Shown: positions 44,763 to 55,069 of the stretch, piece by piece
Layout of the letters: each line of letters begins with the position of its first letter
Position numbering within the stretch: the stretch's first letter is position 1
Origin: an uncultured Clostridium sp.
Lineage (GTDB): Bacteria > Bacillota > Clostridia > Lachnospirales > Lachnospiraceae
Assembly: GCA_947575275.1 (NCBI GenBank)
Contig: CANPMS010000010.1
Location: forward strand, 1 to 55,151
Reading direction: 5' to 3'
Length of the DNA: 55,151 bases
Position numbers and translations under genes: made by a program
Notes under the pieces: generated by a model
The model's database searches: none
Seen by the model: only the letters and a program-made list of their open reading frames with translations
What the model was told of the DNA's origin: nothing

Positions 44763-45206
44763 TTACTTATTCTGCTGCTCTGTCGTCTCTCCCGCCTGCG
44801 CCGTTTTTTTCTCTTTTGCCCCTTCCTTCGTCAAGTCCGTCTCCCGTTTTGATGCCTCCAGCTCTTTTTTCAGCGCCGCCAGCTCCTTTTCCACAGACTC
44901 CAGTTTCATCTGGCTGGTAATCAGCTTATGCTTTAAACTATAAGCCTCCTTCTCCAGAGCCGCCTTCTGCTCCGCCAGCATATCGGCCCGCTCCTGCTCC
45001 TTAAAATAGTCGTCTGCAAGATTGAGCTGTACTGTCACGTTCTGATAGTCTGCACTCTGCTTCAAAAAGCCATCCTGCCGCCTGATCTTTCCGACCTTCT
45101 CACTTAAGTACGCAGCCACCTTGCGAAGATAGGCCTCATCCTCCGCCCCTCCCAGGGTAAATACTGTTCCATCTATCAACACTTCCGTATAATTTTTCTG
45201 TTCCAT
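44763..45206 (-). CDS. zapA: Cell division protein ZapA
   Basis: A 147-residue protein. The first 60 residues form the ZapA head (NYTEVLIDGTVFTLGGAEDE, LRKVAAYLSEKV), and the rest is a long coiled coil rich in Glu, Lys and Ala ending in a charged tail. ZapA binds FtsZ and cross-links filaments at the division ring. The tail is longer than in most family members (about 85-110 residues). It lies downstream of ruvB and upstream of the U32 gene, 134 and 116 bases away; an association of zapA with U32 genes is common in Firmicutes. Confidence 0.88.
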   Translation of the reverse strand: MEQKNYTEVLIDGTVFTLGGAEDEAYLRKVAAYLSEKVGKIRRQDGFLKQSADYQNVTVQLNLADDYFKEQERADMLAEQKAALEKEAYSLKHKLITSQMKLESVEKELAALKKELEASKRETDLTKEGAKEKKTAQAGETTEQQNK

Positions 45207-45340
45207 CTTACTTATCGGCTCCTGACTTTTTTCTGACCGCGGTCTTCTGCCCGTCTTCAGGCAGATTCCGCCTCCCTTGTCCAGAATAGTTTACCATATT
45301 CCTGCCAAATCAACAAGCCGCAATGTGCTTCCGGGCAAAC

Positions 45341-46339
45341 TTAATCCCCAAAGGGAATGCCCAGGTGAGCGTAAGCCCTCTCCGTTGCCATACGTCCGCG
45401 GGGTGTACGGTGCAAAAAGCCGTTCATCAGCAGATACGGCTCATATACATCCTCCAGCGTCCCTGCGTCCTCGCCCAACGCTGCCGCCAGGGTATCAAGT
45501 CCCACCGGACCGCCGCCAAATTTCTCTATCATCATAAGCAGGATATTTCTGTCATTTTTGTCCAGCCCCAGCTTGTCCACATCCAGAATATCAAGGGCGA
45601 AATCCGCCACCTCACGGGTAATCACGCCGTCATATTTCACCTGGGCAAAATCGCGAACCCGCTTTAACAGCCGATTGGCAAGGCGCGGCGTCCCCCTGGA
45701 GCGGCGGGCGATCTCTGCTGCTCCGCCATCCTCAATCCCAACCCCCAGCGCCTTTGCGGAACGCTCAACAATAATTTTCAACTCCTTGGGCGTATAGAAT
45801 TCCAGTTTCTGCACCACACCAAACCGATCACGCAAAGGAGCAGTTAAAAGTCCCGCCCGGGTGGTAGCCCCCACCAGCGTAAAGCGGGGCAAATCCAGAC
45901 GAATGGAGCGGGCGGAGGCTTCCTTTCCAAGCATAATATCAATGGCAAAGTCCTCCATAGCCGGATAGAGAACCTCCTCCACCTGACGGTTCAGCCTGTG
46001 AATCTCGTCCACAAACAGTACATCGCCCTCCTGAAGATTGTTGAGGATTGCCGCCATCTCACCGGGCTTCTCGATTGCCGGACCGGAGGTCACCTTCATA
46101 TGAACCCCCATCTCGTTGGCAATAATCCCTGAGAGGGTCGTCTTGCCAAGACCGGGAGGACCATAAAACAGCACATGATCCAAAGACTCTCCCCTGGCCT
46201 TCGCCGCGGTAATGTAGATCTTCAGATTGCTCTTAATCTTCTCCTGCCCGATATACTCCTCAAGCATCTGGGGCCGCAGGCTCGGCTCTATGTACTTATC
46301 CTCCTCAGTAACTTCCGTTGATATAATTCGTCGCTCCAT
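45341..46339 (-). CDS. ruvB: Holliday junction helicase RuvB
   Basis: AAA+ motor that drives branch migration of Holliday junctions with RuvA. The 332-residue product begins with the conserved [17 protein letters not shown]. It has Walker [11 protein letters not shown], Walker [13 protein letters not shown], sensor [21 protein letters not shown] and the C-terminal winged-helix segment ([16 protein letters not shown]). Length is normal. It is 59 bases downstream of ruvA and transcribed with it. Confidence 0.97.
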   Translation of the reverse strand: MERRIISTEVTEEDKYIEPSLRPQMLEEYIGQEKIKSNLKIYITAAKARGESLDHVLFYGPPGLGKTTLSGIIANEMGVHMKVTSGPAIEKPGEMAAILNNLQEGDVLFVDEIHRLNRQVEEVLYPAMEDFAIDIMLGKEASARSIRLDLPRFTLVGATTRAGLLTAPLRDRFGVVQKLEFYTPKELKIIVERSAKALGVGIEDGGAAEIARRSRGTPRLANRLLKRVRDFAQVKYDGVITREVADFALDILDVDKLGLDKNDRNILLMMIEKFGGGPVGLDTLAAALGEDAGTLEDVYEPYLLMNGFLHRTPRGRMATERAYAHLGIPFGD

Positions 46340-46398
46340 CTTTCTGCTCCATCCTGTTGATTATGTCCGCTCCCCCGGACCGCCGCCTCCGGCAGCTG

Positions 46399-47019
46399 TT
46401 AAAACGCCAGGTGTTTTAAGGATTCCTTTAAGACTGCCTCTGGGGACATACCATCCGTAATTTCCACTTGACGGACTGCCCTCGCTGCCTCCGACAGGGA
46501 ATAGCCCAGCGTCGTAAGCGCCTCAACTGCCTCCCTGCCTGCTCCCTCCATCCCTGTGGATGTTAAAGCCTCCGGCTCCCGCTCTTTTCCTCCGGCTCCC
46601 GGGGGCAGCACATCTTCCATATGAACTCGATCCTTCAAGTCCAGGATAATCCTCTTTGCAGTCTTCGGTCCGATTCCCGGGGCACGGGAGATCGCTCTCA
46701 CATCTTCGGAGATAATTGCCATCCGCAAATCGTCCGGCTGCAGCGCCGACAGAACTCCAAGCGCCGCCTTTGGTCCAATTCCGCTGACCCCCAAAAGCTG
46801 ATTAAACATTTTCAAATCATGGCGGGTGAGAAAGCCGTAAAGGGTCATAGCCTCCTCCCTTACCTGAAAGGAAGTATAAATTTTTACCTCCTCTCCAAGT
46901 GAGGGCAGACAATTTAACACCGATAAGGGTACGCAGATATTCCAGCCAATCCCTCCGGCTTCCACCACAATCCGCTCCTCCCACACTTCCACAAACGGCC
47001 CTTTGATATATGAAAACAA
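46399..47019 (-). CDS. ruvA: Holliday junction binding protein RuvA
   Basis: Binds four-way DNA junctions as a tetramer and loads RuvB. The 206-residue product has domain I (OB-fold: FSYIKGPFVEVWEERIVVEA), domain II with helix-hairpin-helix motifs (LLGVSGIGPKAALGVL, SRAPGIGPKTAKRI) and a C-terminal domain III that contacts RuvB (AVEALTTLGYSLSEAARAVR). The annotated start is TTG, seven bases after a perfect AGGAGG, which puts FSYIKGP at the N-terminus as in the family. The longer ATG frame would begin upstream of the promoter and add 31 unrelated residues. Confidence 0.93.
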   Translation of the reverse strand: MFSYIKGPFVEVWEERIVVEAGGIGWNICVPLSVLNCLPSLGEEVKIYTSFQVREEAMTLYGFLTRHDLKMFNQLLGVSGIGPKAALGVLSALQPDDLRMAIISEDVRAISRAPGIGPKTAKRIILDLKDRVHMEDVLPPGAGGKEREPEALTSTGMEGAGREAVEALTTLGYSLSEAARAVRQVEITDGMSPEAVLKESLKHLAF

Positions 47020-47050
47020 ACCAATTCCTCCTGTTTTATCTGCTTTCATC

Positions 47051-47079
47051 ATCTTACCATAGGCAGAGCCGCTTTGCAA
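47051..47079 (-). promoter_or_regulatory. Promoter of ruvAB
   Basis: On the minus strand TTGCAA (47074-47079) and TAAGAT (47051-47056) are separated by 17 bases. The start point would be about 25 bases before the ruvA TTG codon, supporting that start. Confidence 0.6.
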
Positions 47080-47111
47080 GGCAAAATCGAACAGATATTC
47101 TGTTTTCTCCA

Positions 47112-47140
47112 TTGACTTTCCCTTTTTCTCCCGCTATAAT
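47112..47140 (+). promoter_or_regulatory. Promoter of the YprB-like gene
   Basis: TTGACT (47112-47117) and a perfect TATAAT (47135-47140) are separated by 17 bases, about 36 bases before the ATG. Divergent from the ruvAB promoter. Confidence 0.85.
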
Positions 47141-47176
47141 CATGGTAACATATAGAAATACCCTCAGGAGAAAACA

Positions 47177-48277
47177 ATGATAACCATACAAAAGCAGCTC
47201 TCCCTCCCAAGCACCTATCCCCTTGAGCGGATCGGACATCTGGAGGATTTACTTTTTTTCGATATTGAGACTACCGGCTTTTCAGGAGATTATTCCAACC
47301 TCTACCTGATTGGCTGTACCTACTTCCGTGACGGCAGTTGGAGCCTAATCCAATGGTTTGCAGATACGGCCGACTCTGAAGCAGAACTGCTGCACCGGTT
47401 TTTTGAATTTCTGAAGCAGTTTTCCACTGTAATCCACTTTAACGGCGACGGCTTTGATATTCCCTACCTGTTAAAACGCTGCGCCCACCTGGGGCTGCCC
47501 TATGATTTTTCTGGTGTAGAAAGTCTGGACATCTACAAAAAAATCAAGCCCTACCGGAATCTTCTAGGGCTTGAAAGTATGAAGCAAAAGGCCATTGAGC
47601 AGTTTCTTGGCGTGTCACGGACGGATAAATATTCCGGAGGCCAGCTCATTCAGGTATATCAGGATTACCTTATAACCCATGAAGCCTTCCTCTACGACCT
47701 TTTAATTCTGCATAACGAGGACGATTTAAAGGGTATGCCCACGATTCTGCCAATCTTAAACTATGTGGATTTCCTCCAGAACCCGCTCCGGTTAAAACGC
47801 CATCAGATTTTAAAGGAAACGGATCTGTTCGGGGCATGCTCTCACCTGCTGGAACTGGTCTGCGAGAGCGACTATAATATTCCTGTGGCTTTTTCCAGGG
47901 AAGAGCCGCCTGTTTCCTGTCTGGCAGACGGCAACTGCGTGACTTTCACCATAGAGCTGTTTGACGGAACCTTAAAGCATTTTTATCCCAATTATAAAGA
48001 CTACTATTATCTGATTTACGAGGATGCCGCCGTTCACAAGAGCGTCGGTGAGTTTGTGGATCGGGATGCCCGGGTAAAGGCAACGGCAAAAACCTGCTAT
48101 ACAAAAAAAGAAGACTGTTTCCTGCCCCAGTTTGAGCCAATATGGGAGCCGGTGATGAAACAGGAGCTTAAAAGCAGGCTCTCTTACGCTGCCCTTTCTG
48201 ATGTGTGCTTAAAGGATGGGGAGTGTGTGAACCGGTATCTGTCACAGCTTTTAAAACATTTGGGCGCCAGAATCTGA
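47177..48277 (+). CDS. YprB-like RNase H-fold nuclease
   Basis: A 366-residue cytoplasmic protein. Residues 25-200 form a DEDD-type RNase H-like exonuclease domain: LLFFDIETTGFSGDY (Asp and Glu), VIHFNGDGFDIPYLLKR (Asp) and LLILHNEDDLKGM (final Asp with a His nearby). It resembles Bacillus YprB, which is found with YprA-type helicases, but no helicase is adjacent here. The C-terminal 150 residues are unfamiliar. A promoter and a CAGGAG ribosome site lie directly upstream. Its stop is only five bases from the convergent trpA stop. Substrate is unknown. Confidence 0.88.
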   Translation: MITIQKQLSLPSTYPLERIGHLEDLLFFDIETTGFSGDYSNLYLIGCTYFRDGSWSLIQWFADTADSEAELLHRFFEFLKQFSTVIHFNGDGFDIPYLLKRCAHLGLPYDFSGVESLDIYKKIKPYRNLLGLESMKQKAIEQFLGVSRTDKYSGGQLIQVYQDYLITHEAFLYDLLILHNEDDLKGMPTILPILNYVDFLQNPLRLKRHQILKETDLFGACSHLLELVCESDYNIPVAFSREEPPVSCLADGNCVTFTIELFDGTLKHFYPNYKDYYYLIYEDAAVHKSVGEFVDRDARVKATAKTCYTKKEDCFLPQFEPIWEPVMKQELKSRLSYAALSDVCLKDGECVNRYLSQLLKHLGARI

Positions 48278-48282
48278 TTTGC

Positions 48283-49053
48283 TCAGCCAATCGCGTCCTT
48301 TATGGATTTTACATATTCCCCTATATATTTTGGAGCGTCCTTGCCATACTGTTCCAGCAGCTTGACAATAGCAGAACCCACAATGGCTCCATCAGAGACA
48401 GATGCCATTGTCCTTGCCTGCTCAGGCGTGGAAATTCCAAAACCGATTGCACATGGAATATTCGTATTCTGACGGACAACATCCACAATGGCTGCAAGAT
48501 CTGTCTTGATTTCACTTCTTGTTCCTGTCACCCCCAGGCTGGACACAATATATAAAAATCCCTCCGCTTCCTTTGCAATCATTGCAATTCGCTGCTCTGA
48601 TGTGGGTGCAATAAGAGAAATGAAATCCACACCAAATTTATGGCAAATCGGCAAAAATTCCCCCTTTTCCTCAAAAGGCAGGTCAGGCAGGATCAGTCCG
48701 TCAATTCCAATCTCATGACATGTAGAGATAAAACGCTCCGCCCCATAGGAGAACACCACGTTGGCATAGGTCATAAACACCATCGGCACTTTCACGTCAC
48801 TGCGCAGCTCTTTCACAAGCGCAAAAATTTTATCAGTGGTCACACCGCCATTCAGCGCACGAATATTTGCTCCCTGAATAACAGAGCCCTCAGCAGTGGG
48901 ATCCGAAAACGGAATGCCCAGCTCAATCAAATCCGCGCCGTTTTCCACAGCAGCACGGACAGCCGCGGCGGTGGTCTCCAGATCCGGATCACCGCAAGTA
49001 ATAAATGGGATAAACGCTTTGCCGTTTTCAAATGCTTTTTTTATATTACTCAT
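48283..49053 (-). CDS. trpA: Tryptophan synthase alpha subunit
   Basis: Splits indole-3-glycerol phosphate into indole and glyceraldehyde 3-phosphate; indole passes by tunnel to TrpB. The 256-residue TIM barrel has [15 protein letters not shown], the catalytic Glu and Asp in [16 protein letters not shown], and the phosphate site around GFGISTPEQ. The start at MSNIKKAF, behind GGGGAGG, gives normal length; the longest frame would add 34 residues lying inside trpB. It overlaps trpB by eight bases and is the last gene of the operon. Confidence 0.96.
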   Translation of the reverse strand: MSNIKKAFENGKAFIPFITCGDPDLETTAAAVRAAVENGADLIELGIPFSDPTAEGSVIQGANIRALNGGVTTDKIFALVKELRSDVKVPMVFMTYANVVFSYGAERFISTCHEIGIDGLILPDLPFEEKGEFLPICHKFGVDFISLIAPTSEQRIAMIAKEAEGFLYIVSSLGVTGTRSEIKTDLAAIVDVVRQNTNIPCAIGFGISTPEQARTMASVSDGAIVGSAIVKLLEQYGKDAPKYIGEYVKSIKDAIG

Positions 49054-50242
49054 GAATATCCTCCCCTCTGTATCGCGCCATGGCAGCGCAGTCCTTATCT
49101 CCTCTGCCGGATATGGTAATAACGATGATTTTGTCCCTGCCCATTTCCGGTGCAATCTTCATGGCATGTGCCACTGCATGAGCCGATTCGATGGCAGGAA
49201 TGATGCCCTCAGTTTTTGACAGATACTCAAACGCACACACCGCTTCCTCGTCAGTTACAGGCACATATTCAGCCCGCCCAATATCATGCAGATGGGCATG
49301 CTCAGGACCAACCCCGGGATAATCCAGCCCTGCGGAAATGGAGTAAACAGGTGCAATCTGACCATATTTATCCTGACAGAAGTAGGATTTCATGCCGTGA
49401 AAGATACCGACTCTGCCGGTACTTACGGTGGCGGCTGTCTCAAAGGTATCAATCCCTCTGCCTGCGGCCTCACAGCCAATGAGCTTCACACTCTCATCTC
49501 CAATAAAATGGTAAAAGCTGCCCATGGCATTGGAGCCTCCGCCCACGCAGGCAATCACTGCATCGGGAAGCCTGCCCTCTTTCTCCATAATCTGCTCCTT
49601 TATTTCTCTGGAGATAACAGCCTGGAAATCACGGACAATCGTTGGGAACGGATGAGGTCCCATCACGGAGCCAAGGCAATAGTGAGTATCGTCCATACGG
49701 GACGTCCACTCCCGCATAGCTTCCGAAACAGCATCTTTCAGCGTTGCCGTTCCTGCTTTTACAGGTATGACCTCTGCACCCAAAAGCCGCATACGGTAAA
49801 CATTAAGCGCCTGCCGGATGGTATCCTCCTCACCCATAAAAACAACACATTCCATTCCCATCAGCGCAGCGGCAGTTGCAGTTGCGACACCGTGCTGTCC
49901 CGCTCCCGTCTCAGCAATCAGGCGGGTTTTTCCCATTTTTTTCGCCAGAAGCGCCTGACCAAGCACATTGTTGATTTTGTGTGAGCCGGTGTGGTTTAAG
50001 TCCTCCCGCTTAAGATAAATCTTCGCACCGCCAAGATCCCGCGTCATTTTTTCAGCATAATAAAGTCTTGACGGTCTGCCTGCATACTGGTTGAAGAGCT
50101 CCGCCAGCTCCTGATTAAATTCAGCGTCCGTTTTATAATGGTTATACGCTTCTTCCAGCTCAATTACCGCATTCATCAGGGTTTCCGGTATATACTGCCC
50201 GCCATGAATGCCAAAGCGTCCGTTTTGATTTGTCATTCTCAT
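49046..50242 (-). CDS. trpB: Tryptophan synthase beta subunit
   Basis: PLP enzyme condensing indole with serine to tryptophan. The 398-residue product has the PLP lysine in [33 protein letters not shown], the PLP phosphate loop [10 protein letters not shown] and [13 protein letters not shown]. This is the common TrpB1 type that forms a complex with TrpA. The start overlaps the trpF stop by ATGA. A second ATG two codons later is also possible. Confidence 0.97.
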   Translation of the reverse strand: MRMTNQNGRFGIHGGQYIPETLMNAVIELEEAYNHYKTDAEFNQELAELFNQYAGRPSRLYYAEKMTRDLGGAKIYLKREDLNHTGSHKINNVLGQALLAKKMGKTRLIAETGAGQHGVATATAAALMGMECVVFMGEEDTIRQALNVYRMRLLGAEVIPVKAGTATLKDAVSEAMREWTSRMDDTHYCLGSVMGPHPFPTIVRDFQAVISREIKEQIMEKEGRLPDAVIACVGGGSNAMGSFYHFIGDESVKLIGCEAAGRGIDTFETAATVSTGRVGIFHGMKSYFCQDKYGQIAPVYSISAGLDYPGVGPEHAHLHDIGRAEYVPVTDEEAVCAFEYLSKTEGIIPAIESAHAVAHAMKIAPEMGRDKIIVITISGRGDKDCAAMARYRGEDIHE

Positions 50243-50844
50243 CCTCCCTTTCTCACTAAAGAAATAAATTTCTCCATCTTTCCTTTGTCTTTATAGCCGT
50301 CTGTCTCAATGCCTGAGCTGACATCTACCCCATATGGCTTCAACATGTTTACCGCATGTTCCACATTATGCACTCCCAGCCCTCCTGCCAGGAAGTATGG
50401 TCTTTCCACGTTCCGTATCAGACTCCAGTCAAATGCCGTTCCTGTACCGCCTTCTTTGGAATCCAGCAGAACGTAATCTGCCGTGCTGTCCCGGATACGG
50501 TCAATGTCCCGCTCACTGTCAACGGGAAACGCCTTTATAATCAGCTTATCCGTCAGTGCTCTCAGCTGCTTAATATAGCTCTCCGGCTCATTGCCGTGAA
50601 GCTGGGCAATATCGATTATGCCGTTATTCAGAAGCGACGCCACCGTCTCCGGGTTCTCGCAGACAAAAACTCCGACGGTCTGAATACTGTGATGCAAAAG
50701 CCTTTTCAGCCCGGCAGCCTTTTCCGTTGTCACATACCTTCTGCTTTTCGATGTAAACACAAATCCAACATACTCCGGTTTCAGACGGTTTGCCGCCTCC
50801 ACATCGCATAGTCTCGAAAGTCCGCAAAATTTTACCTTTGTCAT
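50239..50844 (-). CDS. trpF: Phosphoribosylanthranilate isomerase
   Basis: Third step after anthranilate: Amadori rearrangement of phosphoribosylanthranilate. The 201-residue TIM barrel begins [20 protein letters not shown] (catalytic Cys) and has [20 protein letters not shown] (catalytic Asp) and [14 protein letters not shown]. The usual KICG signature reads KFCGL. It is separate from trpC rather than fused as in E. coli. Its start and stop overlap trpC and trpB by four bases each. Confidence 0.96.
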   Translation of the reverse strand: MTKVKFCGLSRLCDVEAANRLKPEYVGFVFTSKSRRYVTTEKAAGLKRLLHHSIQTVGVFVCENPETVASLLNNGIIDIAQLHGNEPESYIKQLRALTDKLIIKAFPVDSERDIDRIRDSTADYVLLDSKEGGTGTAFDWSLIRNVERPYFLAGGLGVHNVEHAVNMLKPYGVDVSSGIETDGYKDKGKMEKFISLVRKGG

Positions 50845-51623
50845 ACGTCACCCCGCAATTCGGCAAGCTTCTGCTTCCTGTCAGATGCCCGCATCAGTGT
50901 CTCCCCGATTAACACCGCATCAGCCCCAATCTCATGAAGCTTTCTCACATCCTCCCTGCTGCTCACGCCGCTCTCAGAAACAAACACTACATCATCCGGG
51001 ATTAATTTACGAAGCATGCGGCTGTTCGCTGTATCTACGGAGAAGTCTCTGAGATTTCTGTTGTTGATGCCGATCATGCGCGCTCCGGCTCTCAATGCCA
51101 TCTGCACCTCATGCTCATCGTGGGCTTCTACCAGTGATGACAGCCCAATCATATCGCAGATGCCGATATATTCCTCAAGCTGCGTTTCACTCAGGATCGA
51201 GCATATCAGAAGAACCGCCGAAGCGCCTAAAAGCTTTGCCTCATATATCATGTACTCATCTACGGTAAAATCCTTCCGCAGACATGGAATTGATACTGCG
51301 CCAGCAATTTCCTGCAGAAATCTGTCACTGCCAAGAAACCATTTCGGTTCCGTCAGCACCGAGATGCAGTCAGCCCCCGCCGCCTCATATGCTTTTGCAA
51401 TCTCCAAATATGGAAAATCGGGAGCAATCAGTCCTTTGGACGGAGATGCCTTTTTACATTCACAGATAAAGGATATACCCGGCTTTTTCAGTGCATTCTC
51501 AAATGCAAAGGCTTCCACAGAAAGGGACAATGCCTGCTGCCTGACTGCCTCAAGGGGTACTCTCCTCTTTGCCTGTTTGGTTCGCTCTCTCGCATAATCT
51601 GCCAGCTGGTCAAGAATTGTCAT
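50841..51623 (-). CDS. trpC: Indole-3-glycerol phosphate synthase
   Basis: Closes the indole ring from CdRP. The 260-residue TIM barrel has the catalytic lysine segment [43 protein letters not shown] and [13 protein letters not shown], with [13 protein letters not shown] near the C-terminus. Length is typical of a stand-alone TrpC. Four-base ATGA overlaps join it to trpD upstream and trpF downstream. Confidence 0.97.
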   Translation of the reverse strand: MTILDQLADYARERTKQAKRRVPLEAVRQQALSLSVEAFAFENALKKPGISFICECKKASPSKGLIAPDFPYLEIAKAYEAAGADCISVLTEPKWFLGSDRFLQEIAGAVSIPCLRKDFTVDEYMIYEAKLLGASAVLLICSILSETQLEEYIGICDMIGLSSLVEAHDEHEVQMALRAGARMIGINNRNLRDFSVDTANSRMLRKLIPDDVVFVSESGVSSREDVRKLHEIGADAVLIGETLMRASDRKQKLAELRGDV

Positions 51624-52651
51624 GCTTCCACCTCCAATCGATTGCTGACTTCTATCAGCTTATGAAGCGTATCCAGCGCCTTGCCGGAATCAATCAGCTT
51701 TGCGGCAAGCTGTATACCGTCCCTTATGCTTTGTGCCTTGCTTCCAATATAAAGAGCCGCCCCTGCGTTCATCAGCACGGCATTGCGTTTATGTCCCTGT
51801 TCACCATTCAGAATATTAAGGGTAATTTTCCCATTTTCCTGGGGTGTGCCTCCTGCCAAATCCCCTTTGGTGCAGCGCGGAAAGCCGAAATCCTCGGGTG
51901 TGATAACATGATTTTTCATCCAGCCGTCCTTAAACTCGCATACGGTCGTTGGTGCGCTCATGGAAATTTCATCCAGCTTATCCTGTCCGTACACCACCAT
52001 GCCGCGCTTAACACCCAGGTTGATCAGCACCTGCGCCAACGGCTGGACGAGATACTCGTCATAAACGCCGAGAAGCTGCATGCTGGGACTGCCGGGATTA
52101 GTAAGGGGCCCGAGAATGTTGAACACGGTACGGAAACCCAGCTCCTTTCTAATCGCACCTACATATTTCATGGAAGCATGGTATTTCTGGGCAAAGAAGA
52201 AGCACATACCGGCTTCATTTAAAAGCTCGACACACCTTTGGGGGCTTTGGTGAATATTCACCCCCAGCGCCTCCAGACAGTCTGCCGTTCCGCTTTTGGA
52301 GGAAGCCGCCCTGTTACCATGTTTCGCCACTTTCATGCCTCCTGCTGCTGCCACAAGCGCGGAGGTGGTGGAAATATTGAAGCTGTTGGAGCTGTCCCCG
52401 CCTGTGCCCACAATCTCGAACAAATCCATATTGGTTTCGACTTTGATGGCATGGTCTCGCATAGCGGACGCGCAGCCGGCAATCTCATCGGTTGTCTCGG
52501 CTCTTGCGCTTTTTGTGGAAAGCGCTGCAAGAAAAGCGGCATTCTGCGTTGGCGTGGTCTCACCGCCCATGATTTCATTCATCACGGTATATGCCTCATC
52601 ATAGGTGAGATCCTGTTTGTTTACAATTTTTACGATTGCTTCTTTAATCAT
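51620..52651 (-). CDS. trpD: Anthranilate phosphoribosyltransferase
   Basis: Transfers phosphoribose from PRPP to anthranilate. The 343-residue product has the glycine-rich PRPP site [40 protein letters not shown] and [20 protein letters not shown]. It is not fused to the glutaminase TrpG, which is the gene just upstream and overlaps by eight bases. Translation coupling with trpC is by ATGA. Confidence 0.97.
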   Translation of the reverse strand: MIKEAIVKIVNKQDLTYDEAYTVMNEIMGGETTPTQNAAFLAALSTKSARAETTDEIAGCASAMRDHAIKVETNMDLFEIVGTGGDSSNSFNISTTSALVAAAGGMKVAKHGNRAASSKSGTADCLEALGVNIHQSPQRCVELLNEAGMCFFFAQKYHASMKYVGAIRKELGFRTVFNILGPLTNPGSPSMQLLGVYDEYLVQPLAQVLINLGVKRGMVVYGQDKLDEISMSAPTTVCEFKDGWMKNHVITPEDFGFPRCTKGDLAGGTPQENGKITLNILNGEQGHKRNAVLMNAGAALYIGSKAQSIRDGIQLAAKLIDSGKALDTLHKLIEVSNRLEVEA

Positions 52652-53234
52652 AGCTGTAACCTCCTTGCCTCAGATTGATAAAATTTTCAAGCATTATGTT
52701 TCCGTGGGGCGTCATAATGGATTCGGGGTGGAACTGCAGACCAAAAACGGGATAATCCCTGTGCTGAACTGCCATCACCTCACCGTCTGCGGTAAGGGCC
52801 GTCACCTTTAAAACTTCAGGAATGGTATCTGCATCTGCCGCAAGAGAGTGATAGCGGGCAACAGGCGCCGTCTCCGGGCAGCCTTTGAACAGCGGGCAGT
52901 CCCTCTCAAATTTGACATCAGACTGTTTTCCGTGCATCAGCTCCTTTGCGTAGGTTACAGTCGCGCCGAACGCGGCGCAGATTGCCTGATGGCCAAGGCA
53001 TACACCGAGTATCGGAATGGAATCACCGAGCATCTTTACTGCCTCCACGATAATGCCTGCCTTCTCCGGTCTGCCGGGACCGGGCGAGAGGATGATGCAA
53101 TCAGGTTTCAGATTGCGGATTTCCTCTACGGTCATCTCATCGTTTCGAATCACTTTCATATCAGGCTCAATCTCACCGATGAGCTGATACAGGTTGTAAG
53201 AAAAACTGTCATAGTTATCAATCAGTAAAATCAT
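52644..53234 (-). CDS. trpG: Anthranilate synthase glutamine amidotransferase component
   Basis: Supplies ammonia from glutamine to TrpE. The 196-residue class I amidotransferase begins [17 protein letters not shown]. It has the nucleophile Cys in [16 protein letters not shown] and the His-Glu pair in [14 protein letters not shown]. The start used overlaps the trpE stop by ATGA; the longest frame would add 20 residues inside trpE. In some Firmicutes TrpG also serves folate synthesis as PabA; no pab genes are near. Confidence 0.96.
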   Translation of the reverse strand: MILLIDNYDSFSYNLYQLIGEIEPDMKVIRNDEMTVEEIRNLKPDCIILSPGPGRPEKAGIIVEAVKMLGDSIPILGVCLGHQAICAAFGATVTYAKELMHGKQSDVKFERDCPLFKGCPETAPVARYHSLAADADTIPEVLKVTALTADGEVMAVQHRDYPVFGLQFHPESIMTPHGNIMLENFINLRQGGYSYD

Positions 53235-54697
53235 AGCTCTGCCTCCTCTGCCAGCTTCAGCGCGTTGACAACCGCTTTTGCTTTGTTGATACACTCGTCA
53301 TACTCCTTCTCGGGAACGGAGTCTGCCACGATTCCCGCCCCGCTTCTGACAAACACCCTGCCGTTTTTCTTATAGGCAATGCGAATGGCAATGCAGGTGT
53401 CCATATTTCCGGTGAAATCGATATATCCAATAGCTCCTCCGTAGATGCCGCGCTTATTATTTTCAAGCTCCCCGATCAGCTGGCACGCCCGAATCTTTGG
53501 CGCACCTGACAATGTGCCTGCGGGAAGCACCGCCTCAATGGCATCCAGCCCGTCCTTCTCCTCACGGATCTCTCCCCTCACTGTGGAACCAATGTGCATA
53601 ACATGGGAAAACCGCTCCACAGAATGCAGCTTTTCCACCTTCACTGTGCCGAATTTGCTGATTTTTCCCAGGTCATTCCGTCCTAAATCCACCAGCATAT
53701 TGTGCTCGGCCAGCTCCTTTTCATCAGTGAGAAGCTCCGCTTCCAAGGCTTTATCCTCCTCATCCGTTCTTCCCCGCATTCTGGTTCCTGCAAGGGGAAA
53801 GGTATGAAGCACACCGTTTTCCAGCTTCACCAGTGTTTCAGGCGATGCGCCGGCAACCTCCATATCCGTTCCCGAAAAGTAAAACATATACGGTGACGGA
53901 TTGGTTGCCCGCAAGACCCTGTACGTATTCAACAGGCTTCCTTCAAATGGCGCCGACAGCCTGTTGGAAAGTACAATCTGAAAAATATCTCCCTCGCGGA
54001 TATGATGCTTCGCCTTTTCCACCATGCCACAGTATGTCTCCTTGTCAAAAAGCGGTGTAACATCACCCATAAGGCGTCCGCCCGTTTCATCCTTCTTCTC
54101 TCCTGTGCGGAGCAGTTCACACAACTGTTTCAGTTCCATAACTGCCTTATTATATCCTGTTTCCGGATCACCAAGGGACATATTGACAATAAGGAGCATT
54201 TTCTGACGGAAGTTATCAAAGACAATCACCTTGTCAAAGAGCATCAGATCTACATCCTTGAACGTTTCGGCATCCTCCACCTCCCGCTTTACAACCGGCT
54301 CACTATAACCAAGATAATCATAGGCGAAATATCCGACCAGCCCGCCTGTAAAGGAGGGAAGATAATCAAATCGGGGACTTTTATAGTCAGCAAGAATCTG
54401 GCGGAGAAACGCTGAAGGATTACCGGTCTGAAACTTGATATTTCCAGCTTTCATTTCACCGTCCATACAGGTAATCTCCAGCTTGGGGTCAAAGCCCAGA
54501 AACGTGTAGCGACCCCATTTTTCATTGTGCTGCGCTGACTCCAGCATATAGCAATGGGTGGATACCTGTTTCAGTATTTTCATGGCCTCAATAGGCGTGC
54601 AGATATCCGACAGAATCTCACAGCTAACCGGAAGAACCTTATACTTCCCGGTATCAGCAAGCTCCCTGACCTCATCCATACTGGGTAGAATTTTCAT
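53231..54697 (-). CDS. trpE: Anthranilate synthase component I
   Basis: Converts chorismate to anthranilate with TrpG and is normally the feedback-inhibited step. The 488-residue product has the N-terminal regulatory region with the LLESA element (CYMLESAQHNEKWGRYTF), usual in tryptophan-binding TrpE, so feedback inhibition by tryptophan is expected. The catalytic domain contains GDIFQIVLSNRL, PLAGTRMRGRT, LVDLGRNDLGKI, LPAGTLSGAPKIRACQLI and RSGAGIVADSVPEKEYDE. AGGAGG lies eight bases before the ATG. It is the first gene after the T-box leader. Confidence 0.97.
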   Translation of the reverse strand: MKILPSMDEVRELADTGKYKVLPVSCEILSDICTPIEAMKILKQVSTHCYMLESAQHNEKWGRYTFLGFDPKLEITCMDGEMKAGNIKFQTGNPSAFLRQILADYKSPRFDYLPSFTGGLVGYFAYDYLGYSEPVVKREVEDAETFKDVDLMLFDKVIVFDNFRQKMLLIVNMSLGDPETGYNKAVMELKQLCELLRTGEKKDETGGRLMGDVTPLFDKETYCGMVEKAKHHIREGDIFQIVLSNRLSAPFEGSLLNTYRVLRATNPSPYMFYFSGTDMEVAGASPETLVKLENGVLHTFPLAGTRMRGRTDEEDKALEAELLTDEKELAEHNMLVDLGRNDLGKISKFGTVKVEKLHSVERFSHVMHIGSTVRGEIREEKDGLDAIEAVLPAGTLSGAPKIRACQLIGELENNKRGIYGGAIGYIDFTGNMDTCIAIRIAYKKNGRVFVRSGAGIVADSVPEKEYDECINKAKAVVNALKLAEEAEL

Positions 54698-54741
54698 AGT
54701 ATTTGCCTCCTGTAATCAAATCTCAAAAATTTTTATAACGC

Positions 54742-55034
54742 AAAAAACGTCCTTGACAGATAATAAAGATCTGTCAAGGACGAATAAAAACCTTTTATCC
54801 GCGGTGCCACCTTGAATTCACGGAAACGCCCCGTGCGCTTAGCAGGATACCAACATATCCCCAGCAACTGACGTATGCTGACACGTTGCAGAATACTCTG
54901 TGAACGCTCACATTTGACTGCACCCTCAGCGGTCCATTTGACAACTTGTTTCTTACCTGACTCTCAGCAACACAGGCTCTCTGTAAAGGCATCATCGCCG
55001 TTATCTCCGCTTCAACGGTTTGAGATATTAAATT
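54742..55034 (-). promoter_or_regulatory. Tryptophan T-box leader of the trp operon
   Basis: On the minus strand the leader has a Stem I opening AGAGAGCC and a UGG specifier (plus-strand 54934-54936) within AAATGGACCGCTGAG. It has the canonical T-box AAGGTGGCACCGCGGAT (54797-54813). The terminator has a perfect 14-bp stem CGTCCTTGACAGAT/ATCTGTCAAGGACG and six T (54742-54782). Uncharged tRNA-Trp would allow read-through into trpE. Confidence 0.96.
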
Positions 55035-55040
55035 TTATTT

Positions 55041-55069
55041 ATTCTATCATGTTCGTATACGAAAGTCAA
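55041..55069 (-). promoter_or_regulatory. trp promoter with palindromic spacer
   Basis: On the minus strand TTGACT (55064-55069) and TAGAAT (55041-55046) are separated by 17 bases. The spacer contains the perfect palindrome TTCGTATACGAA (55052-55063), abutting the -35, a good position for a repressor. The remaining bases to the window end show no gene. Confidence 0.8.

Noticed and set aside
47020..47112. Extended ruvA start at the upstream ATG
   Set aside because: It would lie upstream of the probable ruvA promoter and add 31 residues not found in RuvA; the TTG behind AGGAGG fits better.
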